This document shows positions 42,080-52,526 of a stretch of 64,000 nucleotides of DNA, in pieces. This DNA is from an uncultured Microbulbifer sp. Its GTDB lineage: Bacteria; Pseudomonadota; Gammaproteobacteria; Pseudomonadales; Cellvibrionaceae. Below the pieces are notes generated by a model. It saw only the letters and a program-made list of their open reading frames with translations, searched no databases and was not told the DNA's origin. Numbering within the stretch: position 1 is the stretch's first letter; every line of letters begins with the position of its first letter. Location of the stretch: contig NZ_CANMKV010000023.1 in assembly GCF_947498635.1 (NCBI RefSeq), positions 1 to 64,000 on the forward strand, in the 5' to 3' direction. The position numbers and the translations under genes are program-made.

Positions 42080-43396
42080 TCAACCGCCAGTTAAGCTGCG
42101 CACCATGCTGATCATTACCCCCGCCGCAACCGCAGAGCCAATCACCCCAGCCACATTCGGGCCCATGGCGTGCATCAGCAAGAAGTTGTGCGGATTGGAT
42201 TCGAGTCCTACTTTGTTGGATACCCGCGCAGCCATAGGCACGGCGGACACACCAGCAGAGCCAATCAAGGGGTTCACTTTGTGCTTGCTGAAGACATTCA
42301 GCAGCTTTGCCATCAGTACGCCGGCGGCGGTACCAATCGCAAAGGCGACGATACCCAGGGCGAGAATACCCAGGGTTTTTGGGTCCAGGAATTTATCCGC
42401 GGCCAGTTTGGAACCTACCGAAAGCCCCAGGAAAATCGTGGTGATATTGATCAATGCATTCTGGGCGGTATCCGAGAGGCGAGCCACCACACCGCACTCT
42501 CTCATCAGGTTACCGAAACAGAACATGCCCAGCAGTGGTGCAGCCGCCGGCAGGAACAGGGCAACCAGAATCAACAGCAGCAGCGGGAAGGTGATTTTCT
42601 CACGCTTGCTCACGTGACGCAGCTGGACCATCTCGATTTTACGCTCTTGCTCTGTGGTAAGTGCGCGCATAATGGGTGGCTGGATCATGGGCACCAATGC
42701 CATATAGGAATAGGCTGCTACCGCAATCGCACCGAGCAGATCCGGGGCCAGTATGCTGGAGACATAGATCGCCGTGGGTCCATCCGCACCACCGATAATT
42801 CCGATGGCCGCCGCATCGGCGATGGAGAAATCCATAAGGCCCGCCGCGGAGAGCCCAACGGCACCCAGTACTGTGGCAAAGATACCGAACTGGGCGGCGG
42901 CGCCCAAAAACAGAGTGCGCGGATTGGCGAGCAACGGGCCGAAGTCCGTCATGGCCCCCACCCCCATAAAGATCACCAAGGGTGCGACACCCGAGGCGAT
43001 GGCCACGGAGTAAAAATTGTACAACATGCCGTTATTGAAACCGACATCCTTGGCGAACTCCGCAGCCTGCACCTGTATTGCCGCCGGTGCACTCCCCAAG
43101 GCAGCCTTTAAATCGCTGAGGCTGGCCCCACTATCGAGCCCCAAAATTTGGGCCATTTGCCCCAGAATTGCGATATTCCCCTGAGTCAGCGCGGTCTCGG
43201 CCGCGGAGAGCGCCAGGTCAGCGCCTGGAATGTTTGCCAGAATGCCGCCAAAGCCAATGGGGACCAGTAATAGCGGCTCGAATTTTTTGCGAATGGCGAG
43301 AAACAACAGCCCTAATCCCACCAGGATCATGACCAGCTGTCCCGGCGTCATTTGTGCGACGCCGGATGACTGCCAAAGACTGATTAAATTATCCAC
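42080..43396 (-). CDS. oadB: oxaloacetate decarboxylase beta subunit (Na+ pump)
   Basis: This 438-aa polytopic membrane protein carries out the decarboxylation-coupled Na+ export step. Recognisable segments are [70 protein letters not shown] and the terminal [19 protein letters not shown]. The start is GTG at 43396, 19 bp after oadA. It ends the oadGAB operon before the terminator at 42027-42054. Confidence 0.95.
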   Translation of the reverse strand: MDNLISLWQSSGVAQMTPGQLVMILVGLGLLFLAIRKKFEPLLLVPIGFGGILANIPGADLALSAAETALTQGNIAILGQMAQILGLDSGASLSDLKAALGSAPAAIQVQAAEFAKDVGFNNGMLYNFYSVAIASGVAPLVIFMGVGAMTDFGPLLANPRTLFLGAAAQFGIFATVLGAVGLSAAGLMDFSIADAAAIGIIGGADGPTAIYVSSILAPDLLGAIAVAAYSYMALVPMIQPPIMRALTTEQERKIEMVQLRHVSKREKITFPLLLLILVALFLPAAAPLLGMFCFGNLMRECGVVARLSDTAQNALINITTIFLGLSVGSKLAADKFLDPKTLGILALGIVAFAIGTAAGVLMAKLLNVFSKHKVNPLIGSAGVSAVPMAARVSNKVGLESNPHNFLLMHAMGPNVAGVIGSAVAAGVMISMVRSLTGG

Positions 43397-43415
43397 TTGC
43401 GACTCCTACCTCAGT

Positions 43416-45206
43416 CTAAGCGATGGACAGCAGGGCATCACCCACCGCCACGGAATCGCCCTCTTTTACCGCCACACTGGCAATACTGCCCTTGCGTGGC
43501 GCACTCACTACGGTCTCCATCTTCATGGCTTCAAGCACAATAATGGCCTGCCCTTCGGTGACTTTATCACCGGGCTTCACCATGACTTTAAAGATATTAC
43601 CGGCGAGGGGCGCATTGACCGGCTCACCGCCGCTAGCCGGGGTAGCCTGCGCAGAGCCGGCCACAGGAGTGGTGGCAGCAGACGCTGGGGTTACATTGGT
43701 GAGGTCGCCACCATCAGTCACCGCAACGGTATAGCGCTGCCCTTCCACGGTGACCGTATAAATCTCTTCCCCATTTTCATTTTTCACCGCGGCATTTTCC
43801 CTGCCGGTGGGCACAGGCTCAAAGGCATCGGCATTGCCGCGATTTTTCAGGAACTTCAAACCGATCTGCGGAAAGAGTGCATAGGTGAGCACATCGTCGA
43901 TCTCGCCTTCCCCCTTGGTCAGGGCAATATCCTCTGCCCCGGCTTTTTCTTGTAGCTCCAGGGCGAGCTTTTCCAATTCGGGCGCAATCAAGTCCGCAGG
44001 GCGACAGGTGACTGGCGCTGCGCCTTCCAATACGCGCACCCGTAATTCCTCATTCACCTCGGCGGGGGTGGCTCCGTACTCACCTTTCAATACCGCAGCG
44101 GTTTCTTTGGAGATCGACTTGTAGCGCTCCCCGGTTAACACGTTCAAAACCGCCTGGGTACCAACAATTTGTGACGTGGGGGTAACCAGAGGAATAAAAC
44201 CGAGGTCCTGGCGAACGCGGGGAATTTCTTCGAGTACTTCATCCAGGCGATCAGCGGCACCCTGTTCGCGCAGTTGGCCCTCCATATTGGTGAGCATGCC
44301 GCCGGGCACCTGTGCTACCAAAATGCGCGAATCGACACCCCTGAGGGAGCCTTCGAATTTCACATATTTCTTGCGCACCTCGCGGAAGTACGCCGCAATC
44401 TCTTCGAGCAAATGAATATCCAGGCCGGTATCCCGCTCGGTGCCTTCAAGGATGGCGACCAGAGACTCGGTGGGACTGTGGCCGTAGGTCATGGACATGG
44501 AACTGATCGCGGTGTCTACATTGTCGATGCCCGCTTCGATACACTTGAGTGCGGTAGCCGTGGAGAGACCGGTGGTGGCATGGCACTGCATGTGAATGGG
44601 GATATCCACTGCGGCCTTCAGGCGCTTCACCAGATCATAGCCCTCGTAAGGGCGCAGCAGGCCGGCCATATCTTTAATGGCAATAGAGTCCGCACCCATA
44701 TCCTCTATCTGGCGTCCCAGGTCCACCCACAGGTCCATGGTGTGTACCGGGCTTACGGTATAGGAGATGGTGCCCTGAGCATGCTTGTCCTGTTTCTTTA
44801 CCGCAGCCAGCGCCGTCTTCAGATTGCGCATATCGTTCATGGCATCGAACACGCGGAAGACATCCACGCCGTTAACCGCGGCACGCTCGACAAACTTTTC
44901 CACGACGTCATCGGCGTAGTGGCGGTAGCCCAAAATATTCTGACCGCGAAACAGCATTTGCTGCGGTGTTTTGGGCATAGCTTTTTTTAGCTCGCGAATA
45001 CGCTCCCAGGGATCTTCACCGAGGTAACGAATACAGGCATCAAAGGTGGCACCGCCCCAGGACTCCAGCGACCAGAAGCCGACTTGATCGAGTTTTTCCG
45101 CAATCGGCAGCATGTCGTCCAAGCGCAAGCGCGTGGCGAACAGTGACTGGTGGGCGTCACGCAGGACTACATCGGTAATCCCCAATGGCTTTTTAACCTC
45201 AGTCAT
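43416..45206 (-). CDS. oadA: oxaloacetate decarboxylase alpha subunit
   Basis: A 596-aa cytosolic carboxyltransferase fused to a biotin carrier. The TIM-barrel part begins [20 protein letters not shown] and has the metal histidines in MQCHATTG. The conserved PYCC-type C-terminal region follows. The last 80 residues form a biotinyl domain with the lysine in EAMKMET, after an Ala/Pro-rich linker. It transfers the carboxyl of oxaloacetate to biotin for OadB to release. Confidence 0.96.
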   Translation of the reverse strand: MTEVKKPLGITDVVLRDAHQSLFATRLRLDDMLPIAEKLDQVGFWSLESWGGATFDACIRYLGEDPWERIRELKKAMPKTPQQMLFRGQNILGYRHYADDVVEKFVERAAVNGVDVFRVFDAMNDMRNLKTALAAVKKQDKHAQGTISYTVSPVHTMDLWVDLGRQIEDMGADSIAIKDMAGLLRPYEGYDLVKRLKAAVDIPIHMQCHATTGLSTATALKCIEAGIDNVDTAISSMSMTYGHSPTESLVAILEGTERDTGLDIHLLEEIAAYFREVRKKYVKFEGSLRGVDSRILVAQVPGGMLTNMEGQLREQGAADRLDEVLEEIPRVRQDLGFIPLVTPTSQIVGTQAVLNVLTGERYKSISKETAAVLKGEYGATPAEVNEELRVRVLEGAAPVTCRPADLIAPELEKLALELQEKAGAEDIALTKGEGEIDDVLTYALFPQIGLKFLKNRGNADAFEPVPTGRENAAVKNENGEEIYTVTVEGQRYTVAVTDGGDLTNVTPASAATTPVAGSAQATPASGGEPVNAPLAGNIFKVMVKPGDKVTEGQAIIVLEAMKMETVVSAPRKGSIASVAVKEGDSVAVGDALLSIA

Positions 45207-45262
45207 GGGTTCTCTCTCTCGGCAGAAATTATTAGATGTTGTTCAGAAGCGAAAATGGGCGG

Positions 45263-45496
45263 CTAGCGTTTTTTTCGATGTTGATCGATCGCGCCCTTGA
45301 TGATGGCATGCAAACGGGCGTTGTCATCGGCGCTGATATTTGGCGTTGCGGTGATGGGCTCCGCCTCAGGGAAGTGTCGGGTAATTATCCGGGACATAAT
45401 ACTGGTGCCTATTACCAGTAGCAGCAGGAACGTAAAAACAATTCCCATGCCGAACAGGGTAATGTCCAACCCCTGCTGTAAAAGAGTGTCTTGCAC
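45263..45496 (-). CDS. oadG: oxaloacetate decarboxylase gamma subunit
   Basis: This 77-aa protein has a single membrane helix (about 13-33: ITLFGMGIVFTFLLLLVIGT) and a charged C-terminus, the OadG layout. OadG anchors and assembles OadA with OadB. The start is GTG at 45496 with GGGGGAT upstream. It is the first gene of the operon, so the promoter should lie in 45500-45700. Confidence 0.9.
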   Translation of the reverse strand: MQDTLLQQGLDITLFGMGIVFTFLLLLVIGTSIMSRIITRHFPEAEPITATPNISADDNARLHAIIKGAIDQHRKKR

Positions 45497-46117
45497 TGTG
45501 TATCCCCCTAAGCCTTCGGATAATACAAGGTTAATATCCGTGTGATTATTCTTCGGCCCGTGGCCGTTTCATGTTAAGCAGCCGCTATGATTGGGCGCCT
45601 ATAAAAACCCCCAAACAATACCGCTAAACTTCCGCACAAATTCCAGCTTGTTCCAACTTGCCAAACACCAGGCCGCACCGAGGACAAATCCCAAAGTACC
45701 CTGCGACTGAACGCAGTGGTCTAATTGGCAATGAACGCGACTTGGCAATGAACGCGGCTGGCAATCCCTTTCACGCCCGGCAATCTAGTCGTCAAGCAGA
45801 GCAAATACAACTGTGTTGGCGGCCCCACCCCGACAAGTAACAAAACTATCTGCTGCCAGAAAGTTTCTCTGCAGCATGGAAGTGCAGTCAATTTTCTATT
45901 ATCAATACAAGTTGCTTTTAAAATCAAACACTTAATGGTTTCAGTGGCAACGGTGGCGCATGGTTCATTACGCCCTTTATTGGTGCAAACACACTCGAGT
46001 TTGAGTTTACATCTCCTATGAAAAGTACCCGCGAAATGATCATTGTTACGAAATAGCGCCCACTAGCTGATAGAATATGCGCCAACCATCACACCCATTT
46101 TGCCGATTCCCAGCTTT
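45497..46117. other. divergent intergenic region between oadG and dusC
   Basis: No gene seen in 621 bp. It holds two direct copies of TTGGCAATGAACGCG (45725-45739 and 45742-45756, period 17). Promoters of oadGAB and dusC should lie at its two ends, but I could not assign them with confidence. Confidence 0.5.
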
Positions 46118-47137
46118 ATGACCGATAAGACTATTTCCCTGCAGCCGAAGATTTACCAGGCCCCTATGGAAGGTGTTATCGATCACCATGTGCGCAGGCT
46201 GCTCTCAACGATTGGCGGAGTCGATATCTGTGTAACCGAATTTGTGCGTGTTACCGATACCCGCCTTCCCCGCCGGGTTTTTACTCGCTTGTGCCCGGAG
46301 CTCTTGGAGGGCGCCAAAACGGCCAATGATGTCCCGGTGCGCTTGCAACTTCTGGGCGGTAATCCCGAAGCCATGGCCATCAATGCTGCCAAAGCGGTTG
46401 CCGTGGGGGCAAAGGCGATCGATCTGAATTTTGGTTGCCCAGCCAAGTCGGTCAATAACAGCGATGGGGGCGCCTGCCTATTGCAAAGCCCGCATCGGGT
46501 AGAGGCGATTGTCGGCGCTGTGCGCCGAGCCGTACCGGATCACATCCCTGTCACCGCGAAAATCCGCCTGGGGTTCAACGACCGCTCTACCTATATGGAT
46601 AACGCCCTGGCCGCAGCCGCCGGTGGGGCCAATGAGTTGGCGGTTCACGCGCGCTCAAAAGTCGATGGCTACAAGCCTCCGGCCTACTGGGAATATATCG
46701 GTGAGATTCGGGAAAAACTGCAGATTCCAGTAGTCGCAAATGGCGATATCTGGACTTTGGCGGAATTTCAGCGCTGCCGCGAGCAAACCGATTGCCAGGC
46801 CTTTATGTTTGGCCGCAGCCTGCTGGCAAGGCCTGACTTGGGACTGCAAATCAAGGCCTTCTGCGCCGGGGAGAAATATCAGCCGATGACATGGCCGCAG
46901 ATTGTCGAATTACTCTGGGGTTACTATCAAATTACCCGGAAAGTTTACCCGGCCAAGTATCTGGGCAATCGGATCAAGCAGTGGCTGGCCTATCTCAAGC
47001 TCGCGTTTCCAGAAGCCCAGGTATTTTTTGAGAAGCTCAAACGCCTGCGGGAAGCGGAAGCCATTGAGGCCATTTTTTTCCAAGAATTGGAGTCCCCGCA
47101 GGAAATCACTAACCAGAAAACCATTGCAGCCGCTTAA
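46118..47137 (+). CDS. dusC: tRNA-dihydrouridine(16) synthase DusC
   Basis: This FMN-dependent tRNA reductase (339 aa from ATG 46118; a TTG at 46100 would add 6) is of DusC type: YQAPMEGVIDHHVRRLLS and ICVTEFVRV match the E. coli DusC opening. The catalytic cysteine is in DLNFGCPAKSVNNSDGGACLL, and ELAVHARSK, VVANGDIW and FMFGRSLLARPDL line the FMN site. Monocistronic; it converges on the LolA-like gene. Confidence 0.93.
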   Translation: MTDKTISLQPKIYQAPMEGVIDHHVRRLLSTIGGVDICVTEFVRVTDTRLPRRVFTRLCPELLEGAKTANDVPVRLQLLGGNPEAMAINAAKAVAVGAKAIDLNFGCPAKSVNNSDGGACLLQSPHRVEAIVGAVRRAVPDHIPVTAKIRLGFNDRSTYMDNALAAAAGGANELAVHARSKVDGYKPPAYWEYIGEIREKLQIPVVANGDIWTLAEFQRCREQTDCQAFMFGRSLLARPDLGLQIKAFCAGEKYQPMTWPQIVELLWGYYQITRKVYPAKYLGNRIKQWLAYLKLAFPEAQVFFEKLKRLREAEAIEAIFFQELESPQEITNQKTIAAA

Positions 47138-47153
47138 GCGACTGCAAAGTGCG

Positions 47154-47966
47154 TTAGAGTTCGGCCGTTGACTGGCGGCTCAGGTAAGCCGGGTTGTAAT
47201 ACTTTTCCGGCAAATCATGAGACTGGGCACTCTCATAAATAACCCGTGTCTCGGTGCCAGTATTGATCGTATCCTGCAGCAGCATTTCCGCCACCACCTG
47301 TCGCCCCTCTCTTTGCCCGGAAGTAAAGTGTGCAATCTTGGCCAGCTTACCGGATTTCAAATAAAGCTCGGCTTTTACCGGAAAATGACTTTCGCTATCC
47401 AGCCACAAGTTAATACGCTGGTAGCTGGCCCCTTTGGTTTTGGCGGTAAGATTTAGGAGATTGGACAGCCGATCCTGTAATGTCTCCTGCCCTGCATAAA
47501 CGCCCTGATAATCCTCACTCCAGGCGAGTGTAGCCACATCCCCCACCGACGCACTGCCCAGCAGTTTTTGCATGGGAGTAATCCGTATGGGGCGGCGGCT
47601 GTGTGGCATCAGCATCCAATAGTTGTCCTGCAGCATTAACATTTTGGTGCCCTCTTCTCCCTTGCCTTTAAAGACCACCAATGACTTGCGTTGTGGTTGG
47701 ATGTACACATGGTATTTATCCATACTAGCCAGCTCGCCATTTTTGTAGACCTGCACCTCTGTCACTACCCGCGCGGAATTCTCATGCAGACGGTAAAAGT
47801 CGGCTTTGGCAAGCATGGCTTCCACTTGCTGCGTGGTGTAGTTAATTTCGCTACTGGCCCCGCTTTTGGTAATTAGTGGGTTGGCCAATGCCATGGGTAC
47901 TACTGCTATTACCAGAGTGATACCCAGAGGCTTCCAAATGTTTTTTATTTTCGCTAATTTATACAT
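47154..47966 (-). CDS. outer-membrane lipoprotein-sorting (LolA-like) protein
   Basis: An exported 270-aa protein with a signal peptide (about 1-29, ending ALA). The mature part has the half-barrel pattern of LolA/LolB-like proteins: YHVYIQPQRKSLVVFKGKGE, YWMLMPHSRRPIRITP and LWLDSESHFPVKAELYLKSG. Members placed beside MacB-like ABC transporters are thought to shuttle lipid or lipoprotein to the outer membrane. It overlaps the permease gene by 8 bp and is the last gene of the operon. Confidence 0.85.
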   Translation of the reverse strand: MYKLAKIKNIWKPLGITLVIAVVPMALANPLITKSGASSEINYTTQQVEAMLAKADFYRLHENSARVVTEVQVYKNGELASMDKYHVYIQPQRKSLVVFKGKGEEGTKMLMLQDNYWMLMPHSRRPIRITPMQKLLGSASVGDVATLAWSEDYQGVYAGQETLQDRLSNLLNLTAKTKGASYQRINLWLDSESHFPVKAELYLKSGKLAKIAHFTSGQREGRQVVAEMLLQDTINTGTETRVIYESAQSHDLPEKYYNPAYLSRQSTAEL

Positions 47967-49173
47967 GGACTAATGCCTCTGTAATTGGCTTGTTGACACC
48001 TGTGCGTGCCGCCATAAAGGAAGACAAAACACAGATTGCGGCTACTGCTAATGTGATAATCCAAGCCAGGTTCATTGAGAAATACACCACCAAGGGGTAG
48101 CTCTCTGTTTTACCTGGAGGGGGCGGCATAGTGACGTCAAACACCATCAGGCCCACACTCACCGCACCCGCCAGCAAGATGCCTACGATCGCACCCACCA
48201 GGGACAACACCAATGCCTCCAACACAAAACCCAGCAGTAATTCAGTGCGAGACGTTCCCAGTGCCGAGAGAGTACCGATCTCGCGAGTTCTCTCGGTAAC
48301 CGACATCACCAGGGTGTTAAAGAGAGAGACAAAAATTACCACCGCCATAATCACACCCATCAAACCAAAAATTCGGTCGTATAGGCTTTTTACTCCTTGG
48401 TAGAAGAAGGCACGATCCTCCCAGGTGGTAATTTTCAACTCTGTTGCCTGCTCAGCCAGACGCGCCTTTAATGCTTCAGTATCCTCCAGATCGTAGCCGT
48501 ACAGGTGCAGGGTGCTGACCTTTTTACTATTTAGAATAAATTGGGCGGAATTTATCGAGAGATACACCTGACGCTTATCTAAATCAGGAACGCCCGTTGC
48601 AAAAACACCCTGTACTTTAAAGTCCAAGGCGTTTAAAGCTCCATCTACTGTGGTTGACATCAGGGTGACATAATCCCCCCTTTTTACATTAAGATTTTTA
48701 GCCAGATCCTTACCCAGCAGGATCTTCGGATCATTAGGATCTTCATTTTCTCTCAGAATGCCACCTTCGGTCATATTCAAAAAAGGCCCTTTTACCCGAA
48801 ACTCGCTCGGTAAAATTCCCTGCCCCAAAAATATGGTCGACTTCTCGCCATTGGAGATCAAGCCATTTAAGTAGATACGCGGTTGCACCGCCTTTACCCA
48901 GCTATCGGTCATTAAGTGTTTTCTCAATTCATCCGAATTTTCCAGACCGTTTTGTAATGGGTACTCTTCATCACTGCTGAAATATCCCGGCCGGGTAAAG
49001 ACCAGATGCCTCTCGCTGCGCGCTGCACCTTCTTTCAGGGATTTATAGGTGTAAAGACCAAAGCCCCCGGAAGTCATCAAAGCCATCACCACAATAGAGA
49101 CAATAGCAACGGTCAAAAGGCTGCGGCGGCGATTACGCAATAAATTCAACACTGCCAGTTTTAAGCGGCGCAT
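47959..49173 (-). CDS. ABC transporter permease, MacB/FtsX family
   Basis: This 404-aa protein has one N-terminal membrane helix (about 17-40), a large periplasmic MacB-PCD domain (about 45-270), and three C-terminal helices of the FtsX domain (RTREIGTLSALGTSRTELL is the coupling segment). This is the type VII mechanotransmission topology, not a substrate channel through the inner membrane. It overlaps the ATPase by 13 bp. Confidence 0.92.
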   Translation of the reverse strand: MRRLKLAVLNLLRNRRRSLLTVAIVSIVVMALMTSGGFGLYTYKSLKEGAARSERHLVFTRPGYFSSDEEYPLQNGLENSDELRKHLMTDSWVKAVQPRIYLNGLISNGEKSTIFLGQGILPSEFRVKGPFLNMTEGGILRENEDPNDPKILLGKDLAKNLNVKRGDYVTLMSTTVDGALNALDFKVQGVFATGVPDLDKRQVYLSINSAQFILNSKKVSTLHLYGYDLEDTEALKARLAEQATELKITTWEDRAFFYQGVKSLYDRIFGLMGVIMAVVIFVSLFNTLVMSVTERTREIGTLSALGTSRTELLLGFVLEALVLSLVGAIVGILLAGAVSVGLMVFDVTMPPPPGKTESYPLVVYFSMNLAWIITLAVAAICVLSSFMAARTGVNKPITEALVHV

Positions 49174-49844
49174 GGGGCTTCCTCCTGCAAAATCACACCG
49201 TCTTGTAAATTCATCACTCTGTCACAGCGCCGGGTCATACGATCATCATGGCTGGCCACAATAAAGGCCGTTTTCTGTTCGCTACCCAGATGTTTCATCA
49301 ATTCAATAATCTGTTGAGCCGTTACACTATCCAAACTGGCGGTGGGCTCATCGGCAATCACCAACTTGGGCCTGTGTACCAATGCACGAGCTATCGCCAC
49401 CCGTTGTTGCTGACCACCGGAGAGACGATCGGGCCGATATCGGGCAAATTCTACCAAACCCACATGATCCAACATCTGTATTACCCGCTGTTTTACCTCT
49501 GCAGAAGCCACCCCATTGAGCTGTAACGGGTAGGCGACATTTTCAAAGGCACTCATCACGGGTACCAAGTTAAATTTTTGAAAAATAAACCCCATCTGAG
49601 TGCGACGTATCTTCATCGCCTGCTGGTAGTTTCGGGTCATTAACTCACCGGCAAAGTGCACCGCACCGGAGTAATCCTGATCCAGCAAGCCACAGATGTT
49701 CAGCAGAGTGCTCTTGCCGGAGCCAGAGGGCCCACACAGGACTACCATGTTGCCGGGGCGAATGGCCAGGTTGACGTCTCGTAAAGCCTGGTGTTCTATT
49801 TCACCGGTCTTATAGGTCTTTTCTATATGTGTCAGCTGCAACAT
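49161..49844 (-). CDS. ABC transporter ATP-binding protein, LolD/MacB type
   Basis: This 227-aa ATPase has Walker A GPSGSGKST, Q-loop FQKFNLVPVMSA, signature LSGGQQQRVAIARAL, Walker B LVIADEPTASLD and a switch histidine in VASHDD. It pairs with the FtsX-type permease downstream. GGAGCAGGA precedes the ATG. Confidence 0.95.
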   Translation of the reverse strand: MLQLTHIEKTYKTGEIEHQALRDVNLAIRPGNMVVLCGPSGSGKSTLLNICGLLDQDYSGAVHFAGELMTRNYQQAMKIRRTQMGFIFQKFNLVPVMSAFENVAYPLQLNGVASAEVKQRVIQMLDHVGLVEFARYRPDRLSGGQQQRVAIARALVHRPKLVIADEPTASLDSVTAQQIIELMKHLGSEQKTAFIVASHDDRMTRRCDRVMNLQDGVILQEEAPCAA

Positions 49845-49877
49845 CGATCCTGCTCCAATTCCTACTACTGATTCCTA

Positions 49878-50489
49878 CTACTGATCCTTATCCGGCTGAC
49901 AAAGGGGCAGCGCCCCTCTTGTCTTGGCCTCTGCCTGCCACTCACTTTTCAGCTCAGACTTCTCCCCCAAATCCGCAGCCTCCAGGGCGCCACAGTAAAT
50001 CCAACTCACCGCCTGTACCGGCATATGCGACAGTCGCGGATCCCCCATCAGCTCACCATAGAGCTCAAAACCACGATCGAAAGCATTGAAGAAAGCGGGC
50101 ACCTTGGTAAACGTGGTTGCCGCAATCCCTTTAAAAAGCAAGTCACGAGGCATTCCCTTAGCCGAACGCCCTGGATTCTCTAGCTCCTCCAGCATCCGCA
50201 AGGCCTTGTCCATACGGGCAATACCATTTTCCGCATAGCCCACCTTTCTCCACGGAAGCCAGCTCTCCTTGGCCATCAACGTCTCACTGGCCCCCAGGTA
50301 AAACAAGGCAGCCGGATCTGTGGGGTTTTTCTGCTGAGCGACTTTAAAAGCTTCATAAGAAGCCTCAATGGCATCCCCACCCTGCTGCGCAGCTTTGTTG
50401 TAAAGCCCTTCCAGCTGCGCATCCAACGTGGCAAAAGCGAAAGTTGTCATGCCCAGCTGAATCAGTACCGCTGCGAAAATTTTCTTCAT
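49878..50489 (-). CDS. secreted TPR-like helical protein of the ABC operon
   Basis: A 203-aa exported protein with a signal peptide (about 1-20, ending AFA). The mature part is all-helical with a tetratricopeptide-like pattern (EASYEAFKVAQQKNPTDPAALFYLG is typical). It ends 33 bp before the ATPase start on the same strand, so it is likely the first gene of this four-gene operon and a periplasmic partner of the transporter. Confidence 0.7.
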   Translation of the reverse strand: MKKIFAAVLIQLGMTTFAFATLDAQLEGLYNKAAQQGGDAIEASYEAFKVAQQKNPTDPAALFYLGASETLMAKESWLPWRKVGYAENGIARMDKALRMLEELENPGRSAKGMPRDLLFKGIAATTFTKVPAFFNAFDRGFELYGELMGDPRLSHMPVQAVSWIYCGALEAADLGEKSELKSEWQAEAKTRGALPLCQPDKDQ

Positions 50490-50831
50490 GTTTTCTTTCC
50501 TTGCGTTCAGGTTGAGCGCAGATTAGCGCTGGTTATGGAGGCGGTCTCGGCCGTGTGATAAAGAGCAGAGGAAAGCAATAAACGGAAGATGTTGAGGATG
50601 AATGGTATTAAAAATAGAGAATAAGCAGTAAATAGCGAAACACAAACGACAGTGCGAGAGGCTAATCCCAGGAAGGTGGTACAGTAGAACTGATTTGTAA
50701 ATACTGCTTTAGAGTAAAGAATTCAATTATTTTAAACACCTACTACAATAATGCCGGATTAAAACCGTTTAAAAGGCAAGCCGACACTCACCCATCTCGG
50801 ATTCAATGAAAACACCAGGCAACTGACATGT
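50490..50831. other. intergenic region upstream of the ABC operon
   Basis: 342 bp, AT-rich, without a gene, hairpin or repeat I could support. The promoter of the ABC operon should be here. Confidence 0.5.
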
Positions 50832-52160
50832 TCAATTACTTTCCGCTGCCAACTCGCTAATAAAATCAAAAGCAGAAAATTCAGGATTGTTGAGTAATTT
50901 TAGGTTCTTAACCATTTCTGGTGACAGATAGGGCTTAGCCGTGAATAGAAATTGATCTACCCCAGCCGGCGCTCCTGCCGAAACTTTAGAAGAATAGAGA
51001 TTCCATACGTTATAAACTGAGAGAGAGCCCTGGGCTTTTAACCGTTTGTCTATCGCATTCATAATCAGCATTCCACACTCATAGTGAACGCGTGGATTCT
51101 TACGTGATACATCTACGTAAACTGGATTCCCCTCCAAGCTAGCAAGGCAATTTTTCTCTGCCTGCTTAATTTTCTGCGATAAGAAACCTTTGGAAATGAT
51201 ACTCTCGAATGCCAAGCCAGCAAAATAGTCGGCCGCCCCCTCGTGTAACCAGGATTCAGCCGTATCGCTAACATCGGCACCCTCCCTCTGATACAGATGG
51301 GCAACTTCATGGGAAAAGAGCCAAAACAATTCATCAACATCAATGGCTTCAATAACAGCCCCCTCACCATACCAATGCATAAATATCTGACCGGGCAAAG
51401 TTCCACCTTGATGCCCAGCTCGACCATCGTCTGTTGAGCTGTAAGAAGCAAACAATGCTGGCCTATAACCAAGTGCACCCATTTTATCGGCGAAGAAATT
51501 CATCAACTTTGGCAACTGAATACTCATTTGGTGCTTGAGTTTCTCTGGCAGGCGTTCATCAATCACACTAACAAAATGGTCGCTCTGTATCGGTTCTCCA
51601 GAGCCAATATAGACCTTACTCCCCTCATCGAATGCCTCCCATTCAACGCTTTCCTGATAGATCTTACCATGCAAGATAATATTATCAGGCTCAGGGGCAG
51701 CTATCGATAAATGCCACTGATTCAGGCTAGATTGACAAGATTCCGCGCAAGCAAAAAACCTTCCCGTATGCAACAGATAGCCTCCATCCGAAAATGGGGA
51801 GAAAGGGGCGTATTCTTTGGGGAGAGCAGTATACGTCGGGGTAAGATGAAAGGTAACTTCGGTAAATGCACTACCGTCTCTACGGTACACACTTTCTCCC
51901 TCGCCATCAAACTCAAACCGATACCCCTTGGAAGTAGACACCCAGCGTTTACTTCTTGAGTTATCGGGAGAGCTTTTAAAAACAAGCCTCTTTATTGGCT
52001 TTTCTGACACAAAGGTCACAAACCAGTTACCATTTTGCTTCTTTTCCAGCTTGGCACTTATATTATAGGCAACCGCCATTGAACTACTCCCTAAACACAA
52101 CCATGCTGCAGCCATAGAAAATGCGAGAGTTCTTATACGACACAATGTTGTAACTATCAT
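50832..52160 (-). CDS. secreted zinc metallopeptidase-like protein (gluzincin motif)
   Basis: This 442-aa protein has a signal peptide (about 1-31). It shows the motif HEVAH (284-288) followed after exactly 18 residues by E307 in WLHEGAADYFAG, the HExxH-x18-E gluzincin signature of M1-type aminopeptidases. Outside the motif I see no M1 substrate loop (GxMEN), and the first half is beta-rich. It may be a remote member or a non-peptidase relative. The glutaredoxin-like gene lies 12 bp upstream on the same strand, suggesting an operon. Confidence 0.75.
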   Translation of the reverse strand: MIVTTLCRIRTLAFSMAAAWLCLGSSSMAVAYNISAKLEKKQNGNWFVTFVSEKPIKRLVFKSSPDNSRSKRWVSTSKGYRFEFDGEGESVYRRDGSAFTEVTFHLTPTYTALPKEYAPFSPFSDGGYLLHTGRFFACAESCQSSLNQWHLSIAAPEPDNIILHGKIYQESVEWEAFDEGSKVYIGSGEPIQSDHFVSVIDERLPEKLKHQMSIQLPKLMNFFADKMGALGYRPALFASYSSTDDGRAGHQGGTLPGQIFMHWYGEGAVIEAIDVDELFWLFSHEVAHLYQREGADVSDTAESWLHEGAADYFAGLAFESIISKGFLSQKIKQAEKNCLASLEGNPVYVDVSRKNPRVHYECGMLIMNAIDKRLKAQGSLSVYNVWNLYSSKVSAGAPAGVDQFLFTAKPYLSPEMVKNLKLLNNPEFSAFDFISELAAESN

Positions 52161-52172
52161 TTTTAACCTTAT

Positions 52173-52526
52173 CTACAATAAACTGGCATCCTGAATTTTC
52201 GAAAAAGCCTTCAATATTTTTTTAGCATTATATCCATGAATGACCTCCCCATTAACAAGTAAAACAGGAACACCTCTTCCACCTAAGCGATCATACTGAG
52301 ACCTACCCTCTCGAGATTTATCAATATCATACTCATAAAATGGTATATTGTGTTCTCTCATCAATTCACGCGACTTTTGGCAGTAACCACACCATTCGGT
52401 AGCGTAGAGAACAACCTTTCCAGAGTGCGCCGAACTGAAATCCGGCGGTGGGTTGAGGTAGCGCTCAATGGAATCCCACTTCTGGAAGACCATTAAAGCT
52501 ACAGCTAATAGTAAAAGGTTTCTCAT
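52173..52526 (-). CDS. membrane-anchored glutaredoxin-like protein
   Basis: A 117-aa protein with a short hydrophobic N-terminus (about 2-14) that could be a signal anchor, then a glutaredoxin domain: VVLYATEWCGYCQKSREL with the active-site pair C46/C49, GVPVLLVNGEVIHGYN with the cis-proline. The EWCGYC active site and export signal suggest work in the periplasm, perhaps on the disulfides of nearby secreted proteins. First gene of a two-gene unit. Confidence 0.85.
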   Translation of the reverse strand: MRNLLLLAVALMVFQKWDSIERYLNPPPDFSSAHSGKVVLYATEWCGYCQKSRELMREHNIPFYEYDIDKSREGRSQYDRLGGRGVPVLLVNGEVIHGYNAKKILKAFSKIQDASLL

